The translations under genes and the position numbers were made by a program. The notes below the pieces were generated by a model that saw only the letters and a program-made list of their open reading frames with translations, was not told the DNA's origin and did not search any database. From Gammaproteobacteria bacterium (GTDB lineage Bacteria; Pseudomonadota; Gammaproteobacteria; Arenicellales; Poriferihabitantaceae), in assembly GCA_024644945.1 (NCBI GenBank), contig JAHEGU010000009.1, forward strand, positions 1-64,000: 64,000 nt of DNA, given 5' to 3'. Positions 51,494 to 61,701 of the stretch are shown here, piece after piece (the first letter of the stretch is position 1; every line of letters starts with the position of its first letter).

Positions 51494-54484
51494 TCAGCTT
51501 GCAAGCTCCTTAATCAGCTTGCGGGCCTTTCCCTTCTGTTTCTCACTGCCCTCATTGAGCACTTCCTCAATAAAGCCCTTGGCAATTTCCTGTTCACCCA
51601 GCTCTAGATAGGCTTTTGCCAGCTCCAGGGCAGTTTCCGATTCGTGGTAAGGCTCCAGCTGGCTCATTTCTGACATTCCAGAGTGCTGATCAATTGAATC
51701 CAGGGCAGCTTGATTGTCCTTCGATTGCTTACCCGAAGTTTCCGCCACTGCTCGATTCGCTTCTTCTTCGATCTGGTTAAAATGTTTGTCGTCGTCCTTA
51801 CCTAGATCAAGATCCAGTTCCCCGGCATTAAGTGAAATTTCATCCAGATCAGAATCTCCAATCTGTATCGAATCTTCCTTATCCGAACTGAGCTGGCTTC
51901 CGGCATTTTCACTGATGATCTGGCTTAAGGTTGGTGCATCAACTTCAGCTATATCCTTTTCCTCCTGCTTGGCCTCTTCCTCGGCGAAATCAAATTCTAG
52001 ATCTTCAATCTCAAGATCTTTTACCTCATCTTCTAAATCAGGTGCATCGATGCCAGCCTTCATAATGTCCAGGTCAACATCCAGCCCGCTATCACCCATG
52101 GATACCGTGCCCTCTGCATCTGATTTGTCTTTATCTGACACCCCTAGCTCGTTCATGAGATCGTCATCAAAATCGACCGCCGAACTTGTGTCCGTTGCGA
52201 CTGCAGCTTCTCCAGAGTAAAGTGGATTGTCCGGGCTGACTTCTTTGCCCATGCCGATTACTTTCTCCCAGCTCAGGTTTTGAGTGCTGTCCTGTCGTTT
52301 GTGTAGCTCCGTGGCCAGCGCATCGAACGAACGACGATCATCCTGTTTGTGGTAGATCTCCAGAAGTTTCTCAGCAAGTTCGCCGCGTTCGGGATCGTCT
52401 GCGAACGCCTCTTTCAATACCTGTATAGCCTGTTCATCGCGGTCATAAGCAAGATAGACATCGGCTTCCGCCAGCGGATCTACCGCACCGGCCTTGATCA
52501 CCTCGTTTTCTTCTTCGTTAACCCCGGTGATGCCTTCCTCACTCAGGTAAGACATTCCTCCACCAATTGTTAGTTCCAGAGCGCTGTCATTTGAACTGGC
52601 CAGATCTATGCCTGACGCATCGCTCATTTTCTTGATCGTAGTTTCTGAATTCATCGAAACTTCTTCAGTCTCAATATCCAGCATGCTCGCATCAAACTCT
52701 TTACGTGACTTTCTTCTCTGCCATAGGAAAAGCCCACCCAAGAGCGCCAGGAGACCGGCGGCAATTTTTAATCCATATTCGGGGAGGCTCGAGAATATAC
52801 CCTTTACGGAGTCAAGCAATCCGCTTTTAGCCACCGTTCTGGCCGCAGAACCTATTGCCGATTGATTTCCGGCATCGGGTTCTTCTGCCGCGGGTGGTTC
52901 AACCTGCTCAGCAGCTGCCAGCTGCGCCACCTCCTCGCTGTCATCTTTTTCGGTTTCTGTGGTTTGTGCCGCGACGGATTCGCTAGCAGCCTGCTCTGAA
53001 GACTCAGATGTTTCCGCCTGTTGCGCTAATACCGGCTGTTCCTGTTCCGCCTCGATGGAGACCTCGTCTTCAACACTCGCCTCAGGATCAACACCTGCTG
53101 TCTCAGCTTCAGTTGCACCAACAATTGCCGATTGCTCAACCTCGGCAGACTGAGAGGTGGCTTCTTCTACTTGTGAGACTGCTTGCTCTATTTGTTCCGC
53201 AGGCACATCTGCTTCTGCTTTCGATTCGGCAGCCCGGGTTTGGGCCATCGCCAAATCTGTATCCTCTACCTCAACCAAAGTCGAGATGCGCTCAACCTGA
53301 TTTTGAATTTGCCTTAAATTATCGCGAACACTTTGGCTCTCAACACCACTGGCCAGAAGACTTTCATCGAGTTGGGCCAGTTGCGCCTTCAGAGCTTCAA
53401 TCTGAGCCGCATTTTCGCCTTCTTCCAAGGACACCCCTTCGATATCTTGCTGACCGATAGTTAATCTTGCTTGTTCCTCGTCATCGGCAGCTGCATCAGC
53501 TTGATCACCCTCAATCTGGTCTGCCACTGACTCTTCGTCACTTTGCCCGATTTCCGGTGTTGTCGTCTGTGCAGCAATATCAACTTGCGGCTCTGGTTGA
53601 GGCTCTGGTTGAGGCTCTGGTTGAGGCTCACCTGCATCGGTATCAACGACAGACTCTTCAATGAGCTGGTCCAGCGTTTCACCGGATTCCTGCTCTTGCT
53701 GCTGCCTGACTGCAGCGCGATACGCGTTAAATTTTTCTAATTGAGCAGTGAATGATGCCACTGACTCCTGCCTAGAGACCGCCTGCATTTCTTCAAAACT
53801 AGGAAGTTTGAGCGTTACGTCGCTGCGCAACAGGTTCATATTATTATCGATGAATGCCTCAGGATTACTACGATAAACTGCCTCGAGCGCCTGAAAATAG
53901 TCTACATTTTCTGGTTTACTGATATCGTTGACTATTTGAGAAAGGGTATCCCCTTTACGCACAACGACTTCGTCTGCAGCAAAAGACTGCTCAGTGGATG
54001 TATCTGAGCTGACTTCTCCACTGATTTGTTCAGTGCCGGACAACGTGACATCCTCGGCGGCCTGACCCGAGTAAAGAGGTGGGTCCAGCAGCGCTGTATA
54101 TTCTCGAACCGCCTTACCGCCAGACCAGAGCGCCGAAACAAGTAAATGGAGATAAGTTTCCTGCAACGCATCCTGAGTAGTGATCACGACAACGTAGCCA
54201 CCATCAGTGCCCTGCACCAGTTCGAATTCTAAAAAGCTGGCGATATCCGGATACTCTACTCCGGCCCGGGAAAAATCAGATCGCGAAGCCAGGGACACAT
54301 CCAGCGTTTCTGCTTCTGCTGCCGACACGGAATCAAGCTTAATTTCCAACCTCAGAGGCTGACCGAGATTTGATTCTACGCTTAGTTTCCCCAAACCAAG
54401 GGCGTATCCCGCTTGTGGATACAACAATATCAGTGCGATCAAGCTGGTAATCGCGGCGGTAAATGTTGATGAAAGTCTTTTCAT
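51494..54484 (-). CDS. fimV: FimV/HubP-type polar peptidoglycan-binding protein
   Basis: This protein of about 996 residues has the FimV/HubP layout. A signal-anchored N-terminus (MKRLSSTFTAAITSLIALILLY) is followed by the FimV domain (LGLGKLSVESNLGQPLRLEIKL), a LysM domain (VVVRKGDTLSQIVNDI) for peptidoglycan, a long Pro/Glu/Gln/Ala-rich acidic region, a single membrane helix near residue 600 (LLALLGGLFLWQRR), an acidic cytoplasmic part and a TPR-like C-terminal FimV domain (LELAKAYLELGEQEIAKGFIEEVLNEG). It organises the cell pole and type IV pili or flagella in relatives. The track ATG at 54580 overlaps leuD; ATG at 54484 is chosen. Confidence 0.9.
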   Translation of the reverse strand: MKRLSSTFTAAITSLIALILLYPQAGYALGLGKLSVESNLGQPLRLEIKLDSVSAAEAETLDVSLASRSDFSRAGVEYPDIASFLEFELVQGTDGGYVVVITTQDALQETYLHLLVSALWSGGKAVREYTALLDPPLYSGQAAEDVTLSGTEQISGEVSSDTSTEQSFAADEVVVRKGDTLSQIVNDISKPENVDYFQALEAVYRSNPEAFIDNNMNLLRSDVTLKLPSFEEMQAVSRQESVASFTAQLEKFNAYRAAVRQQQEQESGETLDQLIEESVVDTDAGEPQPEPQPEPQPEPQVDIAAQTTTPEIGQSDEESVADQIEGDQADAAADDEEQARLTIGQQDIEGVSLEEGENAAQIEALKAQLAQLDESLLASGVESQSVRDNLRQIQNQVERISTLVEVEDTDLAMAQTRAAESKAEADVPAEQIEQAVSQVEEATSQSAEVEQSAIVGATEAETAGVDPEASVEDEVSIEAEQEQPVLAQQAETSESSEQAASESVAAQTTETEKDDSEEVAQLAAAEQVEPPAAEEPDAGNQSAIGSAARTVAKSGLLDSVKGIFSSLPEYGLKIAAGLLALLGGLFLWQRRKSRKEFDASMLDIETEEVSMNSETTIKKMSDASGIDLASSNDSALELTIGGGMSYLSEEGITGVNEEENEVIKAGAVDPLAEADVYLAYDRDEQAIQVLKEAFADDPERGELAEKLLEIYHKQDDRRSFDALATELHKRQDSTQNLSWEKVIGMGKEVSPDNPLYSGEAAVATDTSSAVDFDDDLMNELGVSDKDKSDAEGTVSMGDSGLDVDLDIMKAGIDAPDLEDEVKDLEIEDLEFDFAEEEAKQEEKDIAEVDAPTLSQIISENAGSQLSSDKEDSIQIGDSDLDEISLNAGELDLDLGKDDDKHFNQIEEEANRAVAETSGKQSKDNQAALDSIDQHSGMSEMSQLEPYHESETALELAKAYLELGEQEIAKGFIEEVLNEGSEKQKGKARKLIKELAS
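53589..53630 (-). repeat. 12-bp tandem repeat (PQPE) inside fimV
   Basis: The unit GGCTCTGGTTGA (plus strand) occurs three times in a row, with half of a fourth, and encodes a PQPE tetrapeptide on the minus strand in the acidic spacer just after the LysM domain. Copy number can change without breaking the frame. Confidence 0.9.
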
Positions 54485-54576
54485 GTTATTTCTAGAAATT
54501 TTGGTATTTCCCGGCGCCAGGAATAAGGATGTATTCCGCCTTGTACAACCCCCTACTTGTACAATCCCCCTTTGGA

Positions 54577-55224
54577 TCATGCAACGGGGTCAAACAACCA
54601 CGGTGCTTCAATTCGACGACGTTTTTCATATAGTTTTATTTCCTCGGCTTTTTCGAGAGTCAGACCGATGTCGTCCAGGCCGTTAAGGAGGCAATGTTTT
54701 CTAAACGCTTCCACCTCGAACTGCGCCTTTTCTCCGTCTGGAAACTCGACTGTTTGAACCGATAAATCTACCTTCAGCATAAATCCAGGCTGTTTGAATA
54801 CCCGGATAAACAGATCATCCACTATATTCTCATTTAAAACAACAGGTAATATAGCATTTTTGAAACAGTTATTAAAAAATATATCCGCAAAACTTGGGGC
54901 AATAATACAGCGAAAACCATAGTCGAACAGGGCCCACGGGGCATGTTCCCGGGATGAACCGCAACCAAAATTCTCCCTGGCCAGGAGTATGCTGGCACCC
55001 TGATACCGGGGCTGATTCAGCACAAAATCCGGATTTAAAGGCCTGCCGCTGCTATCCTTGCCGGGCTCCCCCTGATCCATGTACCGCCATTCATCGAACA
55101 GATTTGGCCCAAAGCCGGCACGTTTGATAGATTTTAAAAACTGTTTCGGGATAATTGCGTCAGTATCGACGTTAGCCCTGTCGAGGGGCGCAACAAGCCC
55201 GTCAAGTACTGTAAATGCATCCAT
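54577..55224 (-). CDS. leuD: 3-isopropylmalate dehydratase small subunit
   Basis: This 215-residue subunit works with LeuC to isomerise 2-isopropylmalate to 3-isopropylmalate in leucine synthesis. Features are [26 protein letters not shown] near the start, [20 protein letters not shown] at the swivel-domain active site, and [21 protein letters not shown]. It starts inside the last bases of leuC (TAATG overlap), so the two are made together. leuB is not next to them here. Confidence 0.96.
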   Translation of the reverse strand: MDAFTVLDGLVAPLDRANVDTDAIIPKQFLKSIKRAGFGPNLFDEWRYMDQGEPGKDSSGRPLNPDFVLNQPRYQGASILLARENFGCGSSREHAPWALFDYGFRCIIAPSFADIFFNNCFKNAILPVVLNENIVDDLFIRVFKQPGFMLKVDLSVQTVEFPDGEKAQFEVEAFRKHCLLNGLDDIGLTLEKAEEIKLYEKRRRIEAPWLFDPVA

Positions 55225-56627
55225 TAAAGATCCTCCACGGACGTGAAATGGCCTGCAATCGCCGAGGCCGCGGCAATCGATGGAGATACGAGATGAGTAC
55301 GACCACCCTGCCCCTGTCGACCCTCAAAATTTCGATTTGAAGTTGACGCGCAGCGCTCCCCTGGCTTTAACCGGTCCGCATTCATTGCTAGACACATCGA
55401 ACATCCCGGGTTTCTCCATTCAAAGCCCGCGTCGATGAATACCTGGTGTAAACCTTCGGCTTCTGCCTGCCGTTTAACTAATCCGGATCCGGGCACTACC
55501 AGGGCCTGCTTGATGCTGGGCGCTACGCTACGTCCTCGTACCACGTCCGCCGCTTCGCGCAGATCTTCAATACGGCTATTGGTGCATGATCCAATAAAGA
55601 CAAGTTCGGGCTTGATATCCCGGATCGCAGTGCCGGCCTCAAGCCCCATATATTCCAAAGCTCGAGTGATTCCATCACTTATTGCTGGATCCTCATAGTC
55701 ATTCGGATCCGGCACATATCCCTCGATATCAGTCACCATTTCAGGTGATGTGCCCCAGGTCACCTGTGGCAGTATGGTCGAGGCTTCTATTTTGATCTCG
55801 TGGTCGAACATTGCATCATCATCAGATGTCAGGTTGCGCCAGGCTTCGACCGCTTTTTCCCATGACTCTCCAGTTGGGGCGAAGGGTCTACCTTCAAGAT
55901 AGTCTATTGTGGTTTGATCTACGGCAATTAATCCAGCCCTCGCCCCGGCCTCAATGGTCATATTGCAGATAGTCATGCGAGACTCCATGGACAGATCACG
56001 AATAACCGGGCCAGCAAATTCGATTGCGTATCCAGTGCCGCCAGCGGTTCCAATTTCTCCGATAACCGCAAGCACAATATCCTTAGCAGAAACGCCATGA
56101 CGTAACTCTCCTTCAATCCAGATCCTCATATTCTTTGATTTTCTCTGGATCAGACATTGCGTGACCATCACGTGCTCTACTTCGGAAGTGCCGATACCAA
56201 ATGCCAGCGCACCGAAAGCGCCATGAGTAGAAGTGTGGGAATCCCCGCAAACAATGGTCATGCCCGGTAGTGTGGCGCCTTGCTCCGGACCAATGACATG
56301 GACAATACCTTGTCTTGGATCCGCCATACTAAATTCTGCGATACCGAAGTGATTGCAATTCTGATTCAGAGTTTCAACCTGTAATCTCGAAACAGGATCA
56401 TCAATTCCAGCCCCATCTGTGGTAGTCGGCACATTATGATCCGGCACCGCCAGCATGCTGCCGGTACGCCACGGCTTTCTGCCCGCAATATGCAGCCCCT
56501 CGAACGCCTGTGGTGAGGTGACTTCGTGCACCAGGTGACGATCGATGTAAATTAGAGATGTTCCGTCATCTTCGGAGTGAACGACATGCTGCTCCCAGAG
56601 CTTGTCGTACAAGGTTTGCTGACCCAT
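55224..56627 (-). CDS. leuC: 3-isopropylmalate dehydratase large subunit
   Basis: This 467-residue aconitase-family enzyme carries the [4Fe-4S] cluster of isopropylmalate isomerase. Features are [12 protein letters not shown] at the start, [32 protein letters not shown], the cluster Cys in [19 protein letters not shown] and in [17 protein letters not shown] (CxxC), and [22 protein letters not shown]. It is followed by leuD with one-base overlap; the fimV gene comes next, as in Pseudomonas-like leuCD regions. Confidence 0.97.
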   Translation of the reverse strand: MGQQTLYDKLWEQHVVHSEDDGTSLIYIDRHLVHEVTSPQAFEGLHIAGRKPWRTGSMLAVPDHNVPTTTDGAGIDDPVSRLQVETLNQNCNHFGIAEFSMADPRQGIVHVIGPEQGATLPGMTIVCGDSHTSTHGAFGALAFGIGTSEVEHVMVTQCLIQRKSKNMRIWIEGELRHGVSAKDIVLAVIGEIGTAGGTGYAIEFAGPVIRDLSMESRMTICNMTIEAGARAGLIAVDQTTIDYLEGRPFAPTGESWEKAVEAWRNLTSDDDAMFDHEIKIEASTILPQVTWGTSPEMVTDIEGYVPDPNDYEDPAISDGITRALEYMGLEAGTAIRDIKPELVFIGSCTNSRIEDLREAADVVRGRSVAPSIKQALVVPGSGLVKRQAEAEGLHQVFIDAGFEWRNPGCSMCLAMNADRLKPGERCASTSNRNFEGRQGQGGRTHLVSPSIAAASAIAGHFTSVEDL

Positions 56628-56639
56628 TCTATGCCCCTA

Positions 56640-56787
56640 CCGGGTTAACCAAAAAAACGAGTGCGATAATACCATATGGCCATGGATGGCCGGTATATCG
56701 TGAGCGCTGGATGGGTAAGAGCGATGAATGGCCAAGGCGGCCCCCTGGCGGTCGTTTATCGCGAACCCAGGACGTCTCTCGGAACAC
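56640..56787 (-). repeat. Extragenic repeat fragment related to the 19602-19917 mosaic
   Basis: Read on the minus strand, this gap between leuC and aroC contains CGACCGCCAGGG (56754-56743), identical over 12 bases to 19798-19809, and then a GGCCAT...CGCTCT...CATCC series resembling the other repeat units. It also holds a nested palindrome, CCGGCCATCCATGGCC. No ORF or promoter is evident; it is the gap upstream of leuC and downstream of aroC. Confidence 0.5.
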
Positions 56788-57861
56788 TTACCGTTCTGGG
56801 AAAGTACCGTTCTGGGCTCGATCACGCATAGCATGATCCATCAGCACTAACGCCATCATGGCTTCGGCTATAGGAACCGCGCGAATACCGACACACGGAT
56901 CGTGTCGTCCCGGAGTAGTGATGCTGACAGGCTGATTGTCAAGATTTACCGTCTCGCCGGGTACAAGGATACTTGATGTGGGTTTAAAGGCGACTCGTGC
57001 TACGACATCTTGGCCGCTCGAAATACCTCCCAGTACACCGCCTGCCTGATTGCCTGTGAAACCCTCTGAAGTAATCTGATCACGATGTTCAGACCCTTTC
57101 TGACTGATACTGGCGAATCCGGCACCGATCTCCACTCCCTTGGCAGCATTAATGCTCATCAACGCCTTTGCTATGTCGGCATCCAGCCGATCGAAAACCG
57201 GCTCTCCCCACCCTACTGGCACACCCACTGCCTCCACCAAAACCCCTGCACCCAAGGACTCACCTTGCTTTCGGATTGCTGTAATCAACCCCTCAAGTTC
57301 TTCCACAGCGTATTCATCAGCCACAAAAAAAGGATTCTTGTTGACCGCACTCCAATCTTTTGGAGGCACCTCAACTGCCCCTATCTGATAGACACAACCG
57401 CGCACACCGATTCCAAATTCACTCTTTAAATATTTTTTTGCGATCGCACCAGCGGCCACGCGCATCGCAGTCTCCCTTGCAGAAGAACGACCACCACCGC
57501 GATAGTCTCTAATGCCATACTTTTTTTGGTAGGTCAGGTCCGCGTGGCCAGGCCGAAAACGATCCTTAATCGTGCTGTAGTCCTTCGAACGTTGATCGGT
57601 GTTGTGAATAATTAATCCGATTGGTGTACCGGTAGTAACGCCCTCAAACACACCGGATAAAATCTCCACTCGATCCGCTTCGCGCCGTTGTGTGGTGTAC
57701 CTGGACTGACCTGGTTTACGACGGTCCAGATCAACCTGAAGGTCTTCAGGGCTGAGCGACAGTCCGGGCGGACATCCATCCACAACCGCTCCTAGCGCTG
57801 GCCCATGACTTTCTCCAAACGTTGTGAGCGTGAATAGTTGTCCAATAGTGTTGCCGGCCAC
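56788..57861 (-). CDS. aroC: Chorismate synthase
   Basis: This 357-residue FMN-dependent enzyme makes chorismate from EPSP, the last step of the shikimate path. Features are [108 protein letters not shown], and [18 protein letters not shown]. The frame starts with GTG at 57861. Length matches E. coli AroC (361). It leads toward leuC with an extragenic repeat between. Confidence 0.97.
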   Translation of the reverse strand: MAGNTIGQLFTLTTFGESHGPALGAVVDGCPPGLSLSPEDLQVDLDRRKPGQSRYTTQRREADRVEILSGVFEGVTTGTPIGLIIHNTDQRSKDYSTIKDRFRPGHADLTYQKKYGIRDYRGGGRSSARETAMRVAAGAIAKKYLKSEFGIGVRGCVYQIGAVEVPPKDWSAVNKNPFFVADEYAVEELEGLITAIRKQGESLGAGVLVEAVGVPVGWGEPVFDRLDADIAKALMSINAAKGVEIGAGFASISQKGSEHRDQITSEGFTGNQAGGVLGGISSGQDVVARVAFKPTSSILVPGETVNLDNQPVSITTPGRHDPCVGIRAVPIAEAMMALVLMDHAMRDRAQNGTFPER

Positions 57862-57944
57862 GAGTACTTTTAATGTGTTTGGTCAGGCTGGATTGTAGCG
57901 CATTGAACCTTCGCACTGATCTACGAGTTCTGAATTGACTCGCA

Positions 57945-58637
57945 CTAAGATTCGAGGCAATCGTTTCTCGGTGGTATAGACTCACCCGGCCAATCAATTT
58001 CATCTGCCTCCACGACCGCTTGTTCCTGATAAGCCTGGTCAATCCATAGTCTGACTGATTCACACTGATTCATCGTATTGCAGTAGGTCTGACTAGTCTC
58101 ATCAAGGTCCACTTGCACACTGCGAAAGCGCATCACCACCGGTGCGTACATGGCATCAGCGATGGTGAAATCTCCAAACAGCCAGGGGCCGTTTGCGCCG
58201 TAATTATTCCGGCAGTGGTGCCAAATACTTTGGATTCGTGACACCTCTTTTAGCGCCTGAGTACTCAACTCATAGCCGGGAAATCTCTTGCGAATGTTCA
58301 TCGGCACTTCGTCTCTCAGCGCATTGAAACTTGAGTGCATCTCCGCACTGACAGCTCTGGCCACGGCACGGGCTTCTCTGTTGGTGGGCCAGGAAGAGGA
58401 TTCTGGAAAACGTTCACCAAGATATTCCATGATCGCAATAGAGTCCCAAACTTCAAATTTCCCATCGAGCAACAATGGCACCTTACCGTCGGAGAAATGT
58501 GGCGCCAAGGTAGCGAGAAGATCGTCCGAGAACAACTCCATGCAGATTACCTGCACCGGCAGGGCATGGTAGTGGATAAACAACCATGGCCTCATCGACC
58601 AGGTCGAATAGTTTTGATTACCAATAATTAGCTTCAT
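57945..58637 (-). CDS. Glutathione S-transferase family protein
   Basis: This 230-residue protein has a thioredoxin-like N-terminal domain (MKLIIGNQNYSTWSMRPWL, with the catalytic Ser likely in YSTWS) and a helical C-terminal domain (PWLFGDFTIADAMYAPVVMRF). WDSIAIMEYLGERFP carries the GSH-binding cis-Pro and Ser/Ile region. It resembles the class found in many gammaproteobacteria with unknown substrate. It lies 45 bases downstream of the N-formylglutamate amidohydrolase gene on the same strand. Confidence 0.9.
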   Translation of the reverse strand: MKLIIGNQNYSTWSMRPWLFIHYHALPVQVICMELFSDDLLATLAPHFSDGKVPLLLDGKFEVWDSIAIMEYLGERFPESSSWPTNREARAVARAVSAEMHSSFNALRDEVPMNIRKRFPGYELSTQALKEVSRIQSIWHHCRNNYGANGPWLFGDFTIADAMYAPVVMRFRSVQVDLDETSQTYCNTMNQCESVRLWIDQAYQEQAVVEADEIDWPGESIPPRNDCLES

Positions 58638-58682
58638 TACATCTGGAATATTGAGCTACCCGTCGCAATTGATACAGAGCGT

Positions 58683-59477
58683 TTAAGATTTCGACGACAC
58701 AGTAGTATTGATGAGCAACGGATAAAGCGCTTCATAGAGAATTTCAGCCGCCCATGACTGCCCTGGTTTATCTGCGACCAGATCCTGCCGGATTTCGATC
58801 AATGCCATCTCTACTTTTTTGTCGTTGGCCTGAACAATCTGGGAATACCCCATAGGTACCTTTGCATTGTAGGGCTGATTGTCCCCAACTGTTAACGCGG
58901 GCACATTGCGATCCGCAATTTCATTCAACTTTTCAATCAGATCCTTTGCGAGCTCTTTGTCCTTGTCCCACAGCACGCCAAAATGCCAAGGGCGATCAAA
59001 TCCCTGAAAGCGTTCAGTAAAACTATGCACCGAAAGAATCATGGGCCGCACAAATTTCTGCTTCAGTCGGTTCACCAGCTCAGAGTACTTGGCATGATAG
59101 GGATCGAAAATCGTGCTGAGCCGCAGTTCTCGGTCTGTCTCACTCAGATTCAGGTTGCCATGAATGACGTGCCCATCGCTGAGTTCTGTGATCATGGTCG
59201 GATCGTCGTGATGACGATTCAAGTCTACGACCAGACGTGAATAATTCGATAACAAGAGCGGCGCGTCGAACATCTCCATCAATATCATTCCCACTTGCCG
59301 AGTGCCGATATCGTAGGCAATATGCAACTCGTATAGATCGGGATCAATACCCAGCCCCATCAGGCTGCGTGGGATTTGGTTACTGGCATGGTCGCAGGCA
59401 ATCAATAGAGGTGCCGTTCCATCCTCGTTCAGCAGTGTGTATGCCGGATCTTCTTCCGGCTCGAGCAGTGAATCCAC
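58683..59477 (-). CDS. N-formylglutamate amidohydrolase family protein
   Basis: This 264-residue protein belongs to the N-formylglutamate amidohydrolase (FGase) family of metal hydrolases. Features are PLLIACDHASNQIPRSL, ELHIAYDIGTRQVGMILMEMFDAPLLLSNYSRLVVDLNRH, ILSVHSFTERFQGFDRPWHFGVLWDKD and ALIEIRQDLV near the end. Relatives act on N-formylglutamate (histidine breakdown) or other N-formyl or acyl compounds; the histidine pathway is not in view, so the substrate remains open. The frame begins with GTG at 59477 and is divergent from the EamA gene (23 bases). Confidence 0.88.
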   Translation of the reverse strand: MDSLLEPEEDPAYTLLNEDGTAPLLIACDHASNQIPRSLMGLGIDPDLYELHIAYDIGTRQVGMILMEMFDAPLLLSNYSRLVVDLNRHHDDPTMITELSDGHVIHGNLNLSETDRELRLSTIFDPYHAKYSELVNRLKQKFVRPMILSVHSFTERFQGFDRPWHFGVLWDKDKELAKDLIEKLNEIADRNVPALTVGDNQPYNAKVPMGYSQIVQANDKKVEMALIEIRQDLVADKPGQSWAAEILYEALYPLLINTTVSSKS

Positions 59478-59500
59478 GTTTAACTGACTAATTTTTTTGC

Positions 59501-60397
59501 ATGAGTAAATCGGCGGTTACAGACTATCTTTTACTGGGCATTCTGACCCTGATTTGGAGCACCTCGTTTTTGCTAATCAAGATCGGTGTTAGCAGCGTCG
59601 GGCCATTTACCTTAACTTCAGCCCGCTTGATCATTGCAGGCAGCTTGCTTGTCACAGTTTTGCTGGTAAAAAAACAACGCTTGCCACTCGATGCCAATGC
59701 AGTGCACATGTACATCGCAGTGGGCATTCTGGGTAACACCCTGCCCTTCGCAATGATTAGCTGGGGCGAAGTATATATCGACAGCTCCCTGGCAGCTATC
59801 CTGATGGGGATAATGCCAATTTCTACTTTTATTCTGGCCCATTTTTTTATTCCATCGGAGCCAATGACCCAACGAAAAGTTCTCGGGATCACCCTGGGAT
59901 TTACTGGCCTGATGACTCTAGTTGGATTATCCGTTTTGAGCAAGTTTGGCTCCCACCTGCTCGGCCAGCTTGCGGTGCTTGGTGGCGCCCTTAGCTATTC
60001 CGTTACGACCATCCTAGTTCGGTCCAGACCAGGACCTGGCGGGATTCAAATGGCAACCGGGGTTACCTTGGTTGCAGCTTTGAGCAGTATCCCGCTGGCT
60101 CTGATTTTGGAGGACCCGAGCAGCATGATACCTTCGACCGATGCTGTAATGGCTATTGCTCTTCTAGGAATATTCCCCACTGCGGTCGCGGCGTTGATCT
60201 ATTTCAGAGTTATTCGCAATCTTGGAGCGGTAACATTCTCACAAATCAACTATTTGATACCGGTTCTTGGCAGCATCTGGGGAATATGGTTACTAGACGA
60301 ATCTCTGAGCTGGCAGACAGTGGCGGCGCTGTGGCTGGTTCTTGCAGGCATCTACTTTGTGCAACCACCGCGCCAGAAACCTGACAGGTTAACTTAA
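59501..60397 (+). CDS. EamA/DMT-family membrane transporter
   Basis: This 298-residue protein has ten predicted membrane helices in the two-repeat EamA layout. Features are LLLGILTLIWSTSFLLIKIGV at the start, PFTLTSARLIIAGSLL, and in the second half TILVRSRPGPGGIQMATG and GAVTFSQINYLIPVLGSIWGIWLLDESLSWQTVAALWLVLAGIYFV. Such proteins usually export small metabolites such as amino acids; the cargo is unknown. Its start is 23 bases from the divergent FGase gene, so the two may share a control region. Confidence 0.9.
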   Translation: MSKSAVTDYLLLGILTLIWSTSFLLIKIGVSSVGPFTLTSARLIIAGSLLVTVLLVKKQRLPLDANAVHMYIAVGILGNTLPFAMISWGEVYIDSSLAAILMGIMPISTFILAHFFIPSEPMTQRKVLGITLGFTGLMTLVGLSVLSKFGSHLLGQLAVLGGALSYSVTTILVRSRPGPGGIQMATGVTLVAALSSIPLALILEDPSSMIPSTDAVMAIALLGIFPTAVAALIYFRVIRNLGAVTFSQINYLIPVLGSIWGIWLLDESLSWQTVAALWLVLAGIYFVQPPRQKPDRLT

Positions 60398-60449
60398 CCT
60401 CTGGCGACTCACTGCTTTTAGTATAGTCGGCCAGCAAACTAACAACGGC

Positions 60450-61271
60450 CTAATCATTGATCTGGGGTCTCAAGCTCGAGGCGTCTATGCCTTCCTGTTT
60501 GTGCAATGTTCTGATTTCCTGCCGTAAAGATCGCAGTTCATCGAGTATTGCCTGCTGTTCATGATGCAATACGTCGCGTTCGGCACTCGCTTCATCTTCG
60601 TGTTCGGCCTGCATTGCGGACACGATGATTCCGATAAACAGGTTTAACACGGTGAATGATGTACATAGTATAAAGACGATAAAAAACATCCAAGCATAGG
60701 GAAACTTCTCCATGACTGGCCGAACAATGCCCATAGACCAGCTTTCCAGGGTCATGATTTGAAACAGGCTATAGGCAGATTCGCCGATTGAACCGAACCA
60801 ATTGGGGAACGCTTCGCCGTAGATACCTGTGGCCATTACAGAAAAAACGTAAAACATTAATCCAAGAAGTACAGTTATCGATCCCATCCCCGGCAATGCT
60901 GCTACCAGGCCGCCAACTACTCGTCTTAATGACGGCACCACACTGATCAATCGCAGCACGCGAAGGATGCGCAGGGCACGCAGGACAGAGAAGCTTCCGC
61001 CGGTTGGCAGCAAGGCAATACTGACAATTATCAAGTCAAAGATACGCCAAGGATCGCGCCAGAAATCAAATCGATATACCAATAATCTTGCGCTAACCTC
61101 TAATATAAATATCCCCAGAATAATTCGATCAAGCGGCACCAGCCATACACCATGTTGGCGCATGATTTCAGAATTGGTTTCGAGACCCAGAGTAATGGCA
61201 TTGACCATAATGACCAGCATTATGATGGTCTCGAAACGAGTACTCTCGATCAGTGATTTCAAAGACTTCAT
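60450..61271 (-). CDS. BacNav-type voltage-gated sodium channel
   Basis: This 273-residue six-helix ion channel resembles bacterial voltage-gated sodium channels (NaChBac/NavAb; about 270 residues). S4 has evenly spaced arginines at R98, R101, R104 and R107 (VLRALRILRVLRLI). The pore shows the BacNav selectivity filter TLESWS at residues 174-179, with the field Glu E176. A C-terminal coiled coil (ILDELRSLRQEIRTLHKQ) supports tetramer assembly. It is a lone gene, so its cellular role (motility, pH or sodium balance in sodium-rich habitats) is inferred from the family. Confidence 0.92.
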   Translation of the reverse strand: MKSLKSLIESTRFETIIMLVIMVNAITLGLETNSEIMRQHGVWLVPLDRIILGIFILEVSARLLVYRFDFWRDPWRIFDLIIVSIALLPTGGSFSVLRALRILRVLRLISVVPSLRRVVGGLVAALPGMGSITVLLGLMFYVFSVMATGIYGEAFPNWFGSIGESAYSLFQIMTLESWSMGIVRPVMEKFPYAWMFFIVFILCTSFTVLNLFIGIIVSAMQAEHEDEASAERDVLHHEQQAILDELRSLRQEIRTLHKQEGIDASSLRPQIND

Positions 61272-61461
61272 AACAAGCAGATGCGGTAAATGAGAGGACT
61301 GTTGTAATACCCGAAAAACATTAAAAAGCGGGGTCTAGTCGAGCGACGACTATTCTTATCTGGCGATACTGGTGCTCAATTCAACGGTAAACCCAAAAGC
61401 TCAAGACCGAACTCGTCAATTTATTCTCTGACAGGCCGAATTGAGGCCGCCTGGGGACTAC

Positions 61462-61701
61462 CTAGGTAAAGGCGTTAAAGGTAATAATGGTGTAGGTATC
61501 ACGGACACCCCCCAGTTTCTGGACCCGAGATGCCACGTACCTGCCAATGTCATCGCCGTCCTTCAGATAACACTTCGCCAGCAGGTCATACTGCCCCGAG
61601 GTTGAATACACTTCAGAAACCCCCTCCTGCTCAACCAATTCAGCAGCCACATCATAAGAGTGCCCAAGTTCACACTTCAATTGCACAAAGATTATTTGCA
61701 T
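61462..61701 (-). CDS. Stand-alone Lrp/AsnC ligand-binding (RAM) domain protein
   Basis: This 79-residue protein has only the RAM domain of Lrp/AsnC regulators (VQLKCELGHSYDVAAELVEQEGVSEVYSTSGQYDLLAKCYL and a closing YTIITFNAF) and no helix-turn-helix. Such SMLRP-like proteins can bind amino acids and may tune other proteins. The start shares one base with the trpD stop (TGATG-type overlap), so it is co-translated with trpD, suggesting a possible link to tryptophan or other amino-acid sensing. Proof of function is lacking. Confidence 0.88.
   Translation of the reverse strand: MQIIFVQLKCELGHSYDVAAELVEQEGVSEVYSTSGQYDLLAKCYLKDGDDIGRYVASRVQKLGGVRDTYTIITFNAFT

Noticed and set aside
53008-53460. 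150-residue plus-strand ORF in fimV
   Set aside because: It is antisense to the low-complexity acidic spacer of fimV, which produces open shadow frames.
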